From positions 1-56,592 of the forward strand of contig JAPLTU010000081.1 in the NCBI GenBank assembly GCA_026397965.1: a DNA stretch of 56,592 bases, in the 5' to 3' direction. This document shows positions 44,424 to 52,957 of this stretch, piece by piece. This DNA comes from Verrucomicrobiota bacterium (lineage in GTDB: Bacteria; Verrucomicrobiota; Verrucomicrobiia; Opitutales; UBA953). The position numbers were made by a program, and so were the translations under genes. Each line of letters opens with the position of its first letter. Position 1 is the first letter of the stretch. Below the pieces are notes generated by a model. The model was given only the letters and a program-made list of their open reading frames with translations. It had not been told where the DNA came from and did no database searches.

Positions 44424-45686
44424 GTGCCCCTCGAAAGCCTCCAGTCCGCGGTCTCGAAGGTTAAGTGGCGGGTACTACCGCTCTTCGTCGTGATGTTCAT
44501 CGTGAACTACGTCGACCGCGTAAACGTCAGTTTTATTAAGGAGCATCTGCACACGGACCTCGGCCTCAACGATGAAGCCTTCGGCTTCGGCGCCGGCCTG
44601 TTCTTCATCGGTTATGCGGTCTTTGAAGTCCCTTCGAATCTCATCCTGCAACGCATCGGGGCCCGCCGCTGGCTGGCCATCATCGCTCTGCTGTGGGGCG
44701 CGGTCGCAGCCTGCATGGCCTTTGTGACGACCGCCCACGAGTTCTACGGGTTGCGTTTCCTGCTCGGTGCGGCCGAAGCCGGCTTCTTCCCGGGCGTCAT
44801 CTATTACCTCACTCGCTGGCTACCCTCGGCGGACCGAGGCAAAGCCATCGCAATCTTCCTGAGCGGCTCCGCCATTGCTTCCGTCATTTCCGGACCCCTC
44901 TCCGGTTACCTTCTGCAATTCCAACCCTACGGGCTCAAAGGCTGGCAATTCATGATCGTCGCCGAAGGCGGATTCTCCGTCCTCTTGGCCGTCTTTACCT
45001 GGATCTGGCTCGATTCCCTTCCGCATGAAGCAAACTGGCTGACAGAGGAAGAGCGTCGCGCACTCACTTCGACGCTTGAGAATGAAGCCGCTCAAGCAAA
45101 CCGCAGCGACCGACCAAGCCTCTGGCGACTACTATGCGACCTACAGATCATCCTGTTCTGCGTCGTCTACTTCGCCATCCAGCTGACCATCTACGCGGCG
45201 ACGTTCTGGCTGCCCACCATCATCCGTTCGATGGGCAAGATGACCGATATGCAAGTCGGCTACCTCAATTCGCTCCCTTGGCTAGTCTCCATTGCTGGGA
45301 TGTATTTTGCCGCCGCCGGCGCCGCGCGTTATAAAAACCAACAAGCGTGGGTCGCGGTCGCCCTGCTCATCGCCGGCTTAGGCATGTTCCTCGCCACGAT
45401 CGGCGGACCGATCTTCGCTTTCGTTGCCATCTGTTTCGCCGCCCTCGGCTTTAAGTCAGCCTCCTCGCTGTTCTGGCCCATTCCGCAAGGTTACCTTGAT
45501 CCGCGCATCGCCGCCGCCGTCATCGCCTTAATCAATTCCATCGGCAACCTGGGTGGCTTCGTCGCCCCCTACGCTTTCGGATGGCTCAAGGAACATACGG
45601 GTTCGATTCAAGGTGGGCTCTACGGACTCGCCCTCACCTCCCTGGTCGCCGCCGCCTTGGTCTTCCGCGCCCGAACCCGCGCCTGA
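44424..45686 (+). CDS. MFS transporter of the anion:cation symporter type (probable glucarate/galactarate uptake)
   Basis: A 420-residue protein with about 12 transmembrane segments, starting at GTG 44424. [17 protein letters not shown] is the typical first helix of the ACS family (glucarate/galactarate and similar sugar-acid transporters). [20 protein letters not shown] and [23 protein letters not shown] are conserved ACS blocks. Sitting between KdgD and the glucarate dehydratase, it is most likely the importer of the sugar-acid substrate. Specificity between glucarate, galactarate and others cannot be read. Confidence 0.88.
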   Translation: MPLESLQSAVSKVKWRVLPLFVVMFIVNYVDRVNVSFIKEHLHTDLGLNDEAFGFGAGLFFIGYAVFEVPSNLILQRIGARRWLAIIALLWGAVAACMAFVTTAHEFYGLRFLLGAAEAGFFPGVIYYLTRWLPSADRGKAIAIFLSGSAIASVISGPLSGYLLQFQPYGLKGWQFMIVAEGGFSVLLAVFTWIWLDSLPHEANWLTEEERRALTSTLENEAAQANRSDRPSLWRLLCDLQIILFCVVYFAIQLTIYAATFWLPTIIRSMGKMTDMQVGYLNSLPWLVSIAGMYFAAAGAARYKNQQAWVAVALLIAGLGMFLATIGGPIFAFVAICFAALGFKSASSLFWPIPQGYLDPRIAAAVIALINSIGNLGGFVAPYAFGWLKEHTGSIQGGLYGLALTSLVAAALVFRARTRA

Positions 45687-45693
45687 TTTTAAC

Positions 45694-47019
45694 GTGACTA
45701 CCCCTCTCATCACTTCCATCCGCGTTGTGCCGGTCGCCGGCCACGACAGCATGCTGCTCAACCTCAGCGGTGCACACGGCCCTTACTTCACCCGTAATAT
45801 CGTTCTTATTACCGACAGCTCCGGACAGACGGGGTTAGGCGAAGTCCCCGGCGGCGAAAAGATCAAGCAAACGATCGAAGACGCGGCACCCTTACTTATC
45901 GGCAAGGAAATCGCAGACTACGAAAAGCTGCTCGCGACCATCAGCACCGCCTTCGCCGATCGTGACGCCGGTGGCCGCGGCCTGCAGACCTTCGACCTGC
46001 GCATCACCATCCACGCCGTCACGGCGATTGAATCCGCCCTGCTCGACCTGCTCGGTCAGCATCTCCACCAACCGGTGGCCGCGCTGCTCGGCACGGGTCA
46101 GCAGCGCACCGAAGTTGAGATGTTAGGGTATCTTTTCTATATCGGCGACCGGCATAAGACTACCCTCGGCTATCGCGATGAGTCCGCTTCCGCCCACGCT
46201 TGGCACCGCCTCCGCAACGAGGAAGCAATCACCGCTGAAGCCATCGTGCGCCAAGCCGAGGCCGCGCAAGAGCGCTTTGGTTTCCAAGATTTTAAACTCA
46301 AAGGCGGCGTGCTTCATGGCGCCCAAGAAATCGAGGCCGTCCGCGCCCTCGCCGCCCGCTTTCCCAAAGCCCGCATCACGCTCGACCCTAATGGCGCCTG
46401 GTTGGTTAAAGATGCGATTACGCTCTGTCAGAATCTTCAGGGCATCCTCGCCTATGCCGAAGATCCCTGCGGTGCCGAAGCCGGCTTCTCGGGGCGCGAA
46501 ATCATGGCCGAATTCAAAAAAGCCACCGGTCTCCGCACGGCGACCAACATGGTGGCAACGGATTGGCGTCAGCTGGCGCATGCGTTAAAACTGCAAGCCG
46601 TCGACATCCCCTTGGCCGACCCACACTTCTGGACCATGCAAGGTTCGGTGAAAGTCGCGCAGGTGTGCCAAGAAAATGGCCTGACCTGGGGCTCTCATTC
46701 CAATAACCATTTTGATATCTCGCTGGCGATGTTCACCCACGTCGGGGCTGCCGCCCCCGGCAATGTCACGGCCATGGACACGCACTGGATCTGGCAGGAA
46801 GGCCAACGCCTCACCCAAGAGCCCTTGCAGATCAAAGGCGGTAAGATTTCCGTTCCTAAAAAGCCCGGCCTCGGCATCGAAATCGACCCGACCCAGCTCG
46901 CGGCCGCCCACGAGCTCTACCTGAAACTTCCTTCGGGCTCACGAGATGACGCTGCGGCGATGCAATTCCTGATCCCTGGCTGGAAGTTCGACCCCAAGAT
47001 GCCCTGCTTGGTCAGATAG
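45694..47019 (+). CDS. gudD: Glucarate dehydratase
   Basis: GTG 45694, 7 nt after the MFS stop, is chosen because the longer frame overlaps the transporter and has no family residues. The 441-residue product is close to E. coli GudD (446). It is an enolase-superfamily enzyme removing water from D-glucarate (or L-idarate) to give 5-dehydro-4-deoxyglucarate. [19 protein letters not shown] contains the KxK motif, [11 protein letters not shown] gives the first metal ligand, YAEDPCGAE the second, and [19 protein letters not shown] the catalytic His region. Context with KdgD and KGSADH completes the pathway. Confidence 0.93.
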   Translation: MTTPLITSIRVVPVAGHDSMLLNLSGAHGPYFTRNIVLITDSSGQTGLGEVPGGEKIKQTIEDAAPLLIGKEIADYEKLLATISTAFADRDAGGRGLQTFDLRITIHAVTAIESALLDLLGQHLHQPVAALLGTGQQRTEVEMLGYLFYIGDRHKTTLGYRDESASAHAWHRLRNEEAITAEAIVRQAEAAQERFGFQDFKLKGGVLHGAQEIEAVRALAARFPKARITLDPNGAWLVKDAITLCQNLQGILAYAEDPCGAEAGFSGREIMAEFKKATGLRTATNMVATDWRQLAHALKLQAVDIPLADPHFWTMQGSVKVAQVCQENGLTWGSHSNNHFDISLAMFTHVGAAAPGNVTAMDTHWIWQEGQRLTQEPLQIKGGKISVPKKPGLGIEIDPTQLAAAHELYLKLPSGSRDDAAAMQFLIPGWKFDPKMPCLVR

Positions 47020-47147
47020 GCATCTCGGCATGGCGGGATAGGCTGGCTTTGAGTGCGCACATCCAAGCGAGGCGACTTCTCATCACATCGGCTTGCATCC
47101 TCCACCGATTTAATCCCAAATTTCATAGGTACCCCGACCACCCCATC

Positions 47148-47528
47148 ATGCCCCTCTACGGAACTGCCCTGCTTGCCGGATGCCACCTCACCGGCATCCT
47201 CCTCGGCGAATTACTTGGTCGCGCCCTTGGCGTCCAAGCCAACGTCGGAGGCGTGGGTATCGCGATGCTCCTGCTCATCGCCGTTCGTTTCCATGGACAT
47301 AAGCACGGGTGGCTCCAGGTGAAGTCCGAAGAAGGCGTCAATTACTGGGCGGCGCTCTACATCCCGGTCGTGATTGCGATGGCCATGCAGCAGAACGTCG
47401 TCAAGGCCCTAAGCGGCGGCCCCATGGTCTTACTCACGGCAATCGCCACCGTCACGGCATGCGCCGGTTGCGTCTCATTCATCAATCGTCGCGAAGTCAT
47501 TACGGCGGACGAAGCCCCTAAGAACTAA
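47148..47528 (+). CDS. madL: Malonate transporter MadL subunit
   Basis: ATG 47148 (MPLYGTALLAGCHLTGILLGE) matches the family start; a frame opening at 47049 adds 33 unrelated residues. The 126-residue membrane protein has about four helices, with GYxLLxxG-like GTALLAGCHLTG and GVQANVGGVGIAMLLLI. MadL and MadM together form a sodium-dependent malonate carrier. It overlaps the malonate gene run and is followed 5 nt later by madM. Confidence 0.9.
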   Translation: MPLYGTALLAGCHLTGILLGELLGRALGVQANVGGVGIAMLLLIAVRFHGHKHGWLQVKSEEGVNYWAALYIPVVIAMAMQQNVVKALSGGPMVLLTAIATVTACAGCVSFINRREVITADEAPKN

Positions 47529-47533
47529 GAGCC

Positions 47534-48295
47534 ATGAATACGCTCCTGCAAAAGCTTGCCGTCGATAACGGCCTGATTCTTTCCTTCGCCATCGTCGGAT
47601 TGGTCGTGTTCTGTTCTGGTTTCCTCTCCCGGAAATTGACCTTTGGTCGCGTCCAAGGCTCCGCCATCGCAATCCTCATCGGACTTACCCTCGCCTATGT
47701 CGGCGGCCGTATGACCAGTGGCAGCAAAGGCCTCGCCGATCTCGCTTTCTTCAGCGGACTTGCACTCATGGGCGGGAATATGCTGCGCGATTTCGCCATC
47801 GTCGCCACGGCCTTCGAAGTCCAACCCACCGAAGCTAAGCGTGCCGGCTGGATCGGCGCGGTCGCTCTTCTCATCGGCACTTTCCTGCCGTTCATCATCG
47901 GAGTCAGCATTGCGTATGCCTTCGGCTATCGCGACGCTATCAGCCTGACCACGATTGGTGCCGGCACGGTCACTTATATCGTCGGCCCGGTCACCGGTGC
48001 GGCCATCGGCGCCAGTTCTGAAGTCATCACGCTGAGCATCGCCGTCGGGGTTTTCAAAGCCATCTTGGTGATGGTCACCACCCCGATGCTTGCGAAGTTC
48101 ATGCGCCTGAAGACTCCTCGCTCCGCCATGGTCTTCGGCGGCCTCGCGGGCACGGTCAGCGGCGTTTCGGCCGGGCTCGCCGCGACCGACCGCAGTCTCG
48201 TTCCTTACGGCGCGCTCGTCGCGACCTTCCACACCGGCCTCGGCTGCCTGCTCGCTCCTTCCCTACTTTATTTCATCGTGCGCGCGCTCGTCTAA
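47534..48295 (+). CDS. madM: Malonate transporter MadM subunit
   Basis: A 253-residue membrane protein with about eight transmembrane segments (AIAILIGLTLAYVGGRM, SGLALMGGNMLRDFAIV, GAGTVTYIVGPVTGAAIGAS). This is the large MadM partner of MadL in sodium-dependent malonate uptake. It is 5 nt after madL and 6 nt before the MatB-like ligase gene, so the three form one unit for malonate import and activation. Confidence 0.92.
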   Translation: MNTLLQKLAVDNGLILSFAIVGLVVFCSGFLSRKLTFGRVQGSAIAILIGLTLAYVGGRMTSGSKGLADLAFFSGLALMGGNMLRDFAIVATAFEVQPTEAKRAGWIGAVALLIGTFLPFIIGVSIAYAFGYRDAISLTTIGAGTVTYIVGPVTGAAIGASSEVITLSIAVGVFKAILVMVTTPMLAKFMRLKTPRSAMVFGGLAGTVSGVSAGLAATDRSLVPYGALVATFHTGLGCLLAPSLLYFIVRALV

Positions 48296-48301
48296 TCGAC
48301 C

Positions 48302-49789
48302 ATGCCCGACCTTCCGCTTATCGCTCGTGCCAAGCAATATGGCAGCGCTGTCGCCTTTCGCAGCCCCGCCGGCACGACTTCTTATCAAGATCTGCTGAAG
48401 CACTCAGCGTCCTTGGCGTCTACCCTGCTCGCCGGGCAGCCTGACCTCAAGGAAGCCCGCGTGGCCCTGCTTGCTCCTGCCGGAGCCTCCTACGTCGCCG
48501 CCCAATGGGGTCTCTGGCGCGCCGGAGCCGTCAAAGTTCCGATCTGCCTGACGGCGACCGAGCCTGAATGGGAATATTCCCTGACGGATTCGGGGGCCAG
48601 TGCGGTCATGGCGGATTCTGCCAGTGCTCTTAAAATCGGGCCACTCTGCCAACGCTTAGGTATTCGCCTTGTCGACATCGATACTGCCAAAGATTCCGCA
48701 GGCCCGCTGCCCGAGCTCACGCCCGACCGACGGGCGATGATCCTCTACACCAGCGGCACGACCAGCAAGCCGAAGGGCGTCGTGACCACCCATGCGCACA
48801 TCGCAGCTCAAATTGAAAGCCTCATCCAGGCCTGGGAATGGACGAAAGAAGATCGCATCCCCTTGTTCCTGCCGATGCACCACATCCACGGTATCATCAA
48901 CGTGACCTGTTGCGCGCTTTGGGTCGGAGCAACCATCGAGCCGTTCACCAAGTTCGATCAACCGGCCATCCTTGAGCGCGTCAAAGCGGATGCCTATACG
49001 CTCTTCATGGCGGTGCCTACAATTTACGTGAAGCTGATCCAAGCGCTCGAAAGTAGCGATGCGGCCGAACGAGCCAAGGTCGTGGCCGGCTTCGCCCGCC
49101 TGCGCCTGATGGTATCAGGCTCCGCCGCCTTACCCGCCTCCGTGCACTTACATTGGACGGCTTTGACCGGGCAGAAACTTCTTGAACGCTACGGCATGAC
49201 GGAAATCGGCATGGCCATCTCCAATCCGCTCCGCGGAGAGCGTCGTCCGGGCGCCGTCGGCCAAGCCCTCCCTGGCGTTGAGATCCGTCTCAAAACCGAA
49301 TCCGGAGAAATCATTACCTCCGAAGATATCCCCGGAGAAATCCAAGTCCGCGGGTCGAATGTCTTTGAAGAATATTGGGGCAAACCCACCGCCACGGCGG
49401 AGTCATTCGACGCCGAAGGTTGGTATCGCACTGGCGACATGGCGGTATTCGAAACCGGCTACTACCGCATCATGGGACGGCTGTCCGTCGATATTATCAA
49501 AAGCGGCGGGTATAAACTTTCGGCCCTTGAAATCGAAGCCGCCTTACTTGAGCACCCCGACATCGCGGAGTGCGCCGTCATCGGTCTGCCCGATGATACC
49601 TGGGGCGAAGCCGTCAGCGCGGCTATCGTCGTGAAAGGAGAAGCAAAACTCGAACTTTCAGCGCTACGCGGTTGGTGTAAATCGCGGCTTTCCGTCTATA
49701 AGATTCCGCAACGCCTCTGCGTCGTGAAAGAGCTCCCCCGCAATGCCATGGGCAAAGTCACCAAGCCGGCATTGAAGACCATGTTCTGA
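48302..49789 (+). CDS. matB: Malonyl-CoA synthetase (MatB-like) AMP-forming ligase
   Basis: A 495-residue ANL-superfamily ligase. ILYTSGTTSKPKGVVTTH is the P-loop-type motif. LPMHHIHGIINV is a signature of the MatB/RpfB malonyl-CoA synthetases, with EGWYRTGDMAVFE and SGGYKLSALEIE the hinge and C-terminal motifs, and the lysine of NAMGKVTKPAL the adenylation residue. It makes malonyl-CoA from malonate, ATP and CoA. The assignment is strengthened by the madLM genes directly upstream; malonyl-CoA would then feed fatty acid synthesis. No malonate decarboxylase genes are visible. Confidence 0.88.
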   Translation: MPDLPLIARAKQYGSAVAFRSPAGTTSYQDLLKHSASLASTLLAGQPDLKEARVALLAPAGASYVAAQWGLWRAGAVKVPICLTATEPEWEYSLTDSGASAVMADSASALKIGPLCQRLGIRLVDIDTAKDSAGPLPELTPDRRAMILYTSGTTSKPKGVVTTHAHIAAQIESLIQAWEWTKEDRIPLFLPMHHIHGIINVTCCALWVGATIEPFTKFDQPAILERVKADAYTLFMAVPTIYVKLIQALESSDAAERAKVVAGFARLRLMVSGSAALPASVHLHWTALTGQKLLERYGMTEIGMAISNPLRGERRPGAVGQALPGVEIRLKTESGEIITSEDIPGEIQVRGSNVFEEYWGKPTATAESFDAEGWYRTGDMAVFETGYYRIMGRLSVDIIKSGGYKLSALEIEAALLEHPDIAECAVIGLPDDTWGEAVSAAIVVKGEAKLELSALRGWCKSRLSVYKIPQRLCVVKELPRNAMGKVTKPALKTMF

Positions 49790-49855
49790 GATCTGGCTCA
49801 AGGCCGGTTAAAGACTCTCCCACCGCCTTACCTGCGCATCAGGGATGCGGGCATA

Positions 49856-49888
49856 AAAAAATCGCCGCTCCCTCGCGAGAACGGCGGC
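49856..49888 (-). terminator. Intrinsic terminator after the small beta-barrel gene
   Basis: Read on the minus strand, GCCGTTCTC pairs with GGGAGCGGC (with G-U pairs) across a GCGA tetraloop, followed by a run of six to seven T. It starts about 20 nt after the stop codon of the gene ending at 49908. On the plus strand there is no T run, so it does not terminate the malonate operon. Confidence 0.8.
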
Positions 49889-49907
49889 TGATCGGAACGT
49901 AAGAGAC

Positions 49908-50429
49908 TTAGAACTTACGACGAACGCCGAGGGCCCAGATGTCGGAGTTGAATGTGCTCACTTCTGCTCGAGCGTAGCTCAGGTCGAGCGAGTAATCATG
50001 GGTCAGCATCTTGCTGACCGTGAAGCCCAACTGATTGTCGTCGTGCTCACGGACATAAGAAATCCAAGCGCCAAAACCAGCGCCGAGCGCCCGGTGTAGA
50101 GCGACAGTGTAACGCTCATTGGAACCAATAGCGAGGGCGGCATCCGCGATGCCAGCCACATTCTTAAAACGATATCCAACCTGGATGAGGTCTCCGCCAT
50201 TGCCCAAGTCTCCGCCGATATTAGTGGCAGCCTGCACGAAAGCTTCGGTCGTGCCAAGGTAAGCGGTCGCGCTTGCGGACCATTCATTCTTATTACCGGC
50301 AACCCCGGAAGTGCTGACTTGAGCGTAGGTTAACGACACGTTATTAGCGAACAAGGTCGAGGGAGCGACCGCGGTCTGCCCGAAAGCAGAAGCGGCCGTG
50401 AGGAGGGTGACGAGGGGGAGGTATTTCAT
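49908..50429 (-). CDS. Small outer-membrane beta-barrel-like protein
   Basis: A 173-residue protein with a signal peptide (MKYLPLVTLLTAASAFGQ) and many short alternating strands (SLTYAQVSTSG, SASATAYLGTTEAF, LIQVGYRFKN, DIWALGVRRKF). It ends in phenylalanine, typical of proteins inserted by the Bam machinery. Probably a small eight-stranded barrel; pore or binding function unknown. Its ATG follows TTATTACCCT, the C-rich leader seen elsewhere, and it ends in an intrinsic terminator. Confidence 0.7.
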   Translation of the reverse strand: MKYLPLVTLLTAASAFGQTAVAPSTLFANNVSLTYAQVSTSGVAGNKNEWSASATAYLGTTEAFVQAATNIGGDLGNGGDLIQVGYRFKNVAGIADAALAIGSNERYTVALHRALGAGFGAWISYVREHDDNQLGFTVSKMLTHDYSLDLSYARAEVSTFNSDIWALGVRRKF

Positions 50430-50490
50430 AGGGTAATAATGAGGTAAAAATTATGACAGGGTTTACCACAAAAGGTTCCATGCCCTTCGG

Positions 50491-50976
50491 CTACTTAGAG
50501 TAAACGAAGAAGCCTTCACCGCGCAGGAGTTCGGTCACCTGGCGTTCACGGGCGGTGGGTTCGCCCTTATTGCGCTGGGCGATGAGAAAGATGTCCTTCA
50601 CCACTTGCGAGCGCACCCCCCGTAGCGCCGGCACCCACCGGTCGAGCACGATAAGCCTGACCCCGAATCGCTTCACCCAGGCGCTCGCATTGAATCCGGC
50701 CCGGTGATTTTGATAGCGATCGACCGCTTCGTGTCGCGATTGTCCGACGTAAAAGACGCGCGCCTTGTCCTTGGCCTGAGGATTAAGCTCCAGAAGTTCG
50801 CGCTGCTTCCCGATAGGTAGCTTGGCGAATGGCTGGAGCTCCACCGCATAGACGATCCATCCCAGCGGCGTGCCCTTATTGAGCTTGATGGCCCCCGCCG
50901 GTAAAGGCTTCTTGGCTTTCTTCTCGGGGCGGGGCAAGGGGGTCGATTCGGGGGTCATGGAATCGGAGTGTATCAT
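50491..50976 (-). CDS. GIY-YIG-like nuclease-domain protein
   Basis: A 161-residue protein starting with a basic, proline-rich segment (PLPRPEKKAKKPLPAGAIKL). The core follows the GIY-YIG layout: WIVYAVELQ takes the place of the GIY strand, VFYVGQS that of the YIG strand, and YQNHRAGFNAS with FGVRLIVLDRWVPAL follows the fold. The conserved active-site residues are only partly recognisable, so catalytic activity is uncertain. It is divergent from lexA (214 nt apart), which invites a link to DNA damage but does not prove one. Confidence 0.6.
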   Translation of the reverse strand: MIHSDSMTPESTPLPRPEKKAKKPLPAGAIKLNKGTPLGWIVYAVELQPFAKLPIGKQRELLELNPQAKDKARVFYVGQSRHEAVDRYQNHRAGFNASAWVKRFGVRLIVLDRWVPALRGVRSQVVKDIFLIAQRNKGEPTARERQVTELLRGEGFFVYSK

Positions 50977-51150
50977 GGGTTTTCAGAAACCACCGGATTT
51001 TGGACCACGCCCCAAAGGCCCCTACGGGGAATTTAAGAATTTAAGTCTTGATGGGGTTTAAACCCAAAATCGCGTAGGCACCCTAAGGCCCGACCCATCC
51101 CAGTGGCCGAATGATCTGTTCTACCCATAAAAGCCCCAATTAACCCTCAG
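50977..51150. other. Intergenic region upstream of lexA with tandem octamer and palindrome
   Basis: Contains tandem AATTTAAG at 51030-51037 and 51038-51045, and a perfect 12-nt palindrome GGGTTTAAACCC at 51054-51065. The TTAAG/AATT pattern resembles that at 16970-16986 before the Hsp70 and DUF1549 genes. Function unknown; no gene is visible in it. Confidence 0.35.
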
Positions 51151-51152
51151 GC

Positions 51153-51190
51153 TTGACAGTGAACAAGTTTTCATAGAACATCCGTTCACT
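51153..51190 (+). promoter_or_regulatory. lexA promoter with candidate LexA operator
   Basis: A perfect -35 TTGACA at 51153-51158 is followed 15 nt later by TAGAAC (51174-51179), a weak -10. Over it lies GAACATCCGTTC (51176-51187), a GAAC-N4-GTTC palindrome. A second GAACA at 51161-51165 repeats the half-site 15 nt away, and GTGAAC (51159) and GTTCAC (51184) form a wider inverted repeat. This fits autoregulation by LexA; the exact operator is inferred. Predicted transcription starts about 5 nt before the ATG at 51191. Confidence 0.6.
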
Positions 51191-51853
51191 ATGGAAGAAC
51201 TCACCAAGAAACAGTCCGCTATCCTTGAATACATGAAAGGCCATGTGGCGGAGCACTCCTACTGGCCGAGCATCCGGGACATCCAGGCGAAGTTCCGTTT
51301 TGCGAGCACCAACGCCGTCTTTGGGCATCTCCAAGCCCTTGAACGCAAAGGCGTCCTCCAACGCATCCCTGGCGCCGCGCGGGCCTATAAGGTAGCCCCG
51401 GTCGCCTTGGTTGAAGACCTTTCCGAAACCATCATCCGTTACGAAGGCCCCGACGAGAACGCTATCCAGCTGGGTAGCATCCCCTTCATGGGTTCGATTG
51501 CGGCCGGCTTGCCAGATTACACCGAATCTTCGGGCGTGGTCGCAAGCATGCAGGCCCCGATCACCGAAGGCTCTCGCCGTCGCGCTCCCCAGTCCTTTGC
51601 GTTACGTGTCCGCGGAGATTCGATGATCGATGCCGACATCCAGGATGGCGACACGGTCATCATTGAACCCGGCCACCCCAAGCATGGCGATATCGTCGCC
51701 GCCTTGATTGACGGGCAAACCACTCTGAAGCGATTGGTCAAACAAGGTTCCAAGACATTCCTAAAAGCCGAGAATGCGAATTATCCTGACTTAGTTCCGG
51801 TCACCGAGTTGGTCATTCAAGGAATTGCGAAATCGGTCGTGAAGCCGATCTAA
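51191..51853 (+). CDS. lexA: LexA repressor
   Basis: A 220-residue protein with an N-terminal winged helix (WPSIRDIQAKFRFASTNAVFGHLQALERKG, residues about 25-54) that binds SOS boxes, and a C-terminal S24-type peptidase domain. The self-cleavage site is Ala105-Gly106 in SIAAGLPDY. The catalytic pair is Ser144 (RGDSMIDADIQDGD) and Lys180 (TTLKRLV). RecA-stimulated cleavage would release SOS genes. Length is normal. The upstream sequence contains GAAC/GTTC half-sites consistent with autoregulation. Confidence 0.95.
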   Translation: MEELTKKQSAILEYMKGHVAEHSYWPSIRDIQAKFRFASTNAVFGHLQALERKGVLQRIPGAARAYKVAPVALVEDLSETIIRYEGPDENAIQLGSIPFMGSIAAGLPDYTESSGVVASMQAPITEGSRRRAPQSFALRVRGDSMIDADIQDGDTVIIEPGHPKHGDIVAALIDGQTTLKRLVKQGSKTFLKAENANYPDLVPVTELVIQGIAKSVVKPI

Positions 51854-51898
51854 TTAGAAAAGCAGGCCAGTGCGAGTCAGCGCGCCTCCACCTTAGCC

Positions 51899-52888
51899 TC
51901 AAAGGCCCCAGGCCTTCAGCTGCGCGTCGATCACTGCGCCCATGATTTCGTAGCCTTTATCCGTAGGGTGAAGAAAATCGCCCATAATGTCTTTGGAGAT
52001 GCGTCCATCGCTCACGAGATACTTAGGGGAAAGATCAATGAATTTATCAGCGCACTTCGTCGACCGGTCCTTGAGCGAACTATTGGCATCAATCGCTTTC
52101 TGACGCATCGCATCAGGCCTTTCGGAACGCGGGAGAATACCCAATAACAGGATTTTGGCTTGGGGGAATTGCTTACGAATCTCGAAACAGACTTCCTCCA
52201 CCCCTTCGACGGTCTCCGGCACGGAATTAACGGAGAAGTTATTCGTACCAATGAGCACAACGAACGCTTTGGCTTTCAGGCCAGAGACTTCGCCATGACG
52301 CAGGCGCCAGAGCACGTTCTCGGTGCGATCCCAGCCAAAACCCAGATTGATGGCCTGGTGCGGGGCGATATATTTCTCCCAAGAAAGCGGTCCGGCGATA
52401 CGCGTGGCCCTAGGTTCGCCACTCCAAAAATGCGTGATGGAATCTCCGATGAGTACGACCTTGGCCGAAGAGGCCCCAGGCTTGTTCAAGGCCAAAATTT
52501 CCTGATGGCGTTGCACCCAATCATAGGTGCGGTGATCGCGATTTTGGGTGAGCGGAAGCTCGGCCGAATTAAAGAACTCGGCTGAAGGAACGACCAATGA
52601 ACGCGTGGCGACCTTACCGACCAGCTTCGTGCCTTCAAATACCGCCGCCTTCACGGTCGCTCCCAAAGGGGCGACGATTGGAGCCAAGTAAACGCCCGAG
52701 GTAAAATCAGGATCCTTACCATTGAGGGTATATCGAACCACGTCGGTCGCCTTATCCGGTAAAACGGCGAAGGTTTTGGAAGGCTTATCTAATTCGATAT
52801 CGAGCGCGAAAACCGGAGCGACGATTAGGGTCAAAGCGGTTAGCCGTAAGCAGAGACGGTAAGGAACGAGTAAAACGGTCAACGACAT
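51899..52888 (-). CDS. Exported SGNH (GDSL) hydrolase with N-terminal CHB_HEX-like domain
   Basis: ATG 52888 (MSLTVLLVPYRLCLRL) is preferred; the open frame to 52936 adds 16 residues before the signal peptide. About 329 residues. Residues about 25-100 resemble the chitobiase/hexosaminidase C-terminal-like domain (VRYTLNGKDPDFTSGVYLAP). The hydrolase part has block I GDSITHFW, block II NLGFGWDRTENVLWRL, block III LIGTNNFS and block V DFLHPTDKGYEIMG with Asp and His of the triad. Such proteins act as acetylesterases on carbohydrates or as PAF-acetylhydrolase-like esterases. It is last in the thiC-methyltransferase-SGNH run on this strand. Confidence 0.85.
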   Translation of the reverse strand: MSLTVLLVPYRLCLRLTALTLIVAPVFALDIELDKPSKTFAVLPDKATDVVRYTLNGKDPDFTSGVYLAPIVAPLGATVKAAVFEGTKLVGKVATRSLVVPSAEFFNSAELPLTQNRDHRTYDWVQRHQEILALNKPGASSAKVVLIGDSITHFWSGEPRATRIAGPLSWEKYIAPHQAINLGFGWDRTENVLWRLRHGEVSGLKAKAFVVLIGTNNFSVNSVPETVEGVEEVCFEIRKQFPQAKILLLGILPRSERPDAMRQKAIDANSSLKDRSTKCADKFIDLSPKYLVSDGRISKDIMGDFLHPTDKGYEIMGAVIDAQLKAWGL

Positions 52889-52957
52889 AGAGTTACGCTG
52901 ACGCACGCCGTAGTAAGTGACAAGGATAAGCAACACTAGCCGGCAACGTCGCGAATC

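Noticed and set aside
49801-49900. Terminator of the malonate operon on the plus strand
   Set aside because: The hairpin there has its T run on the minus strand only.
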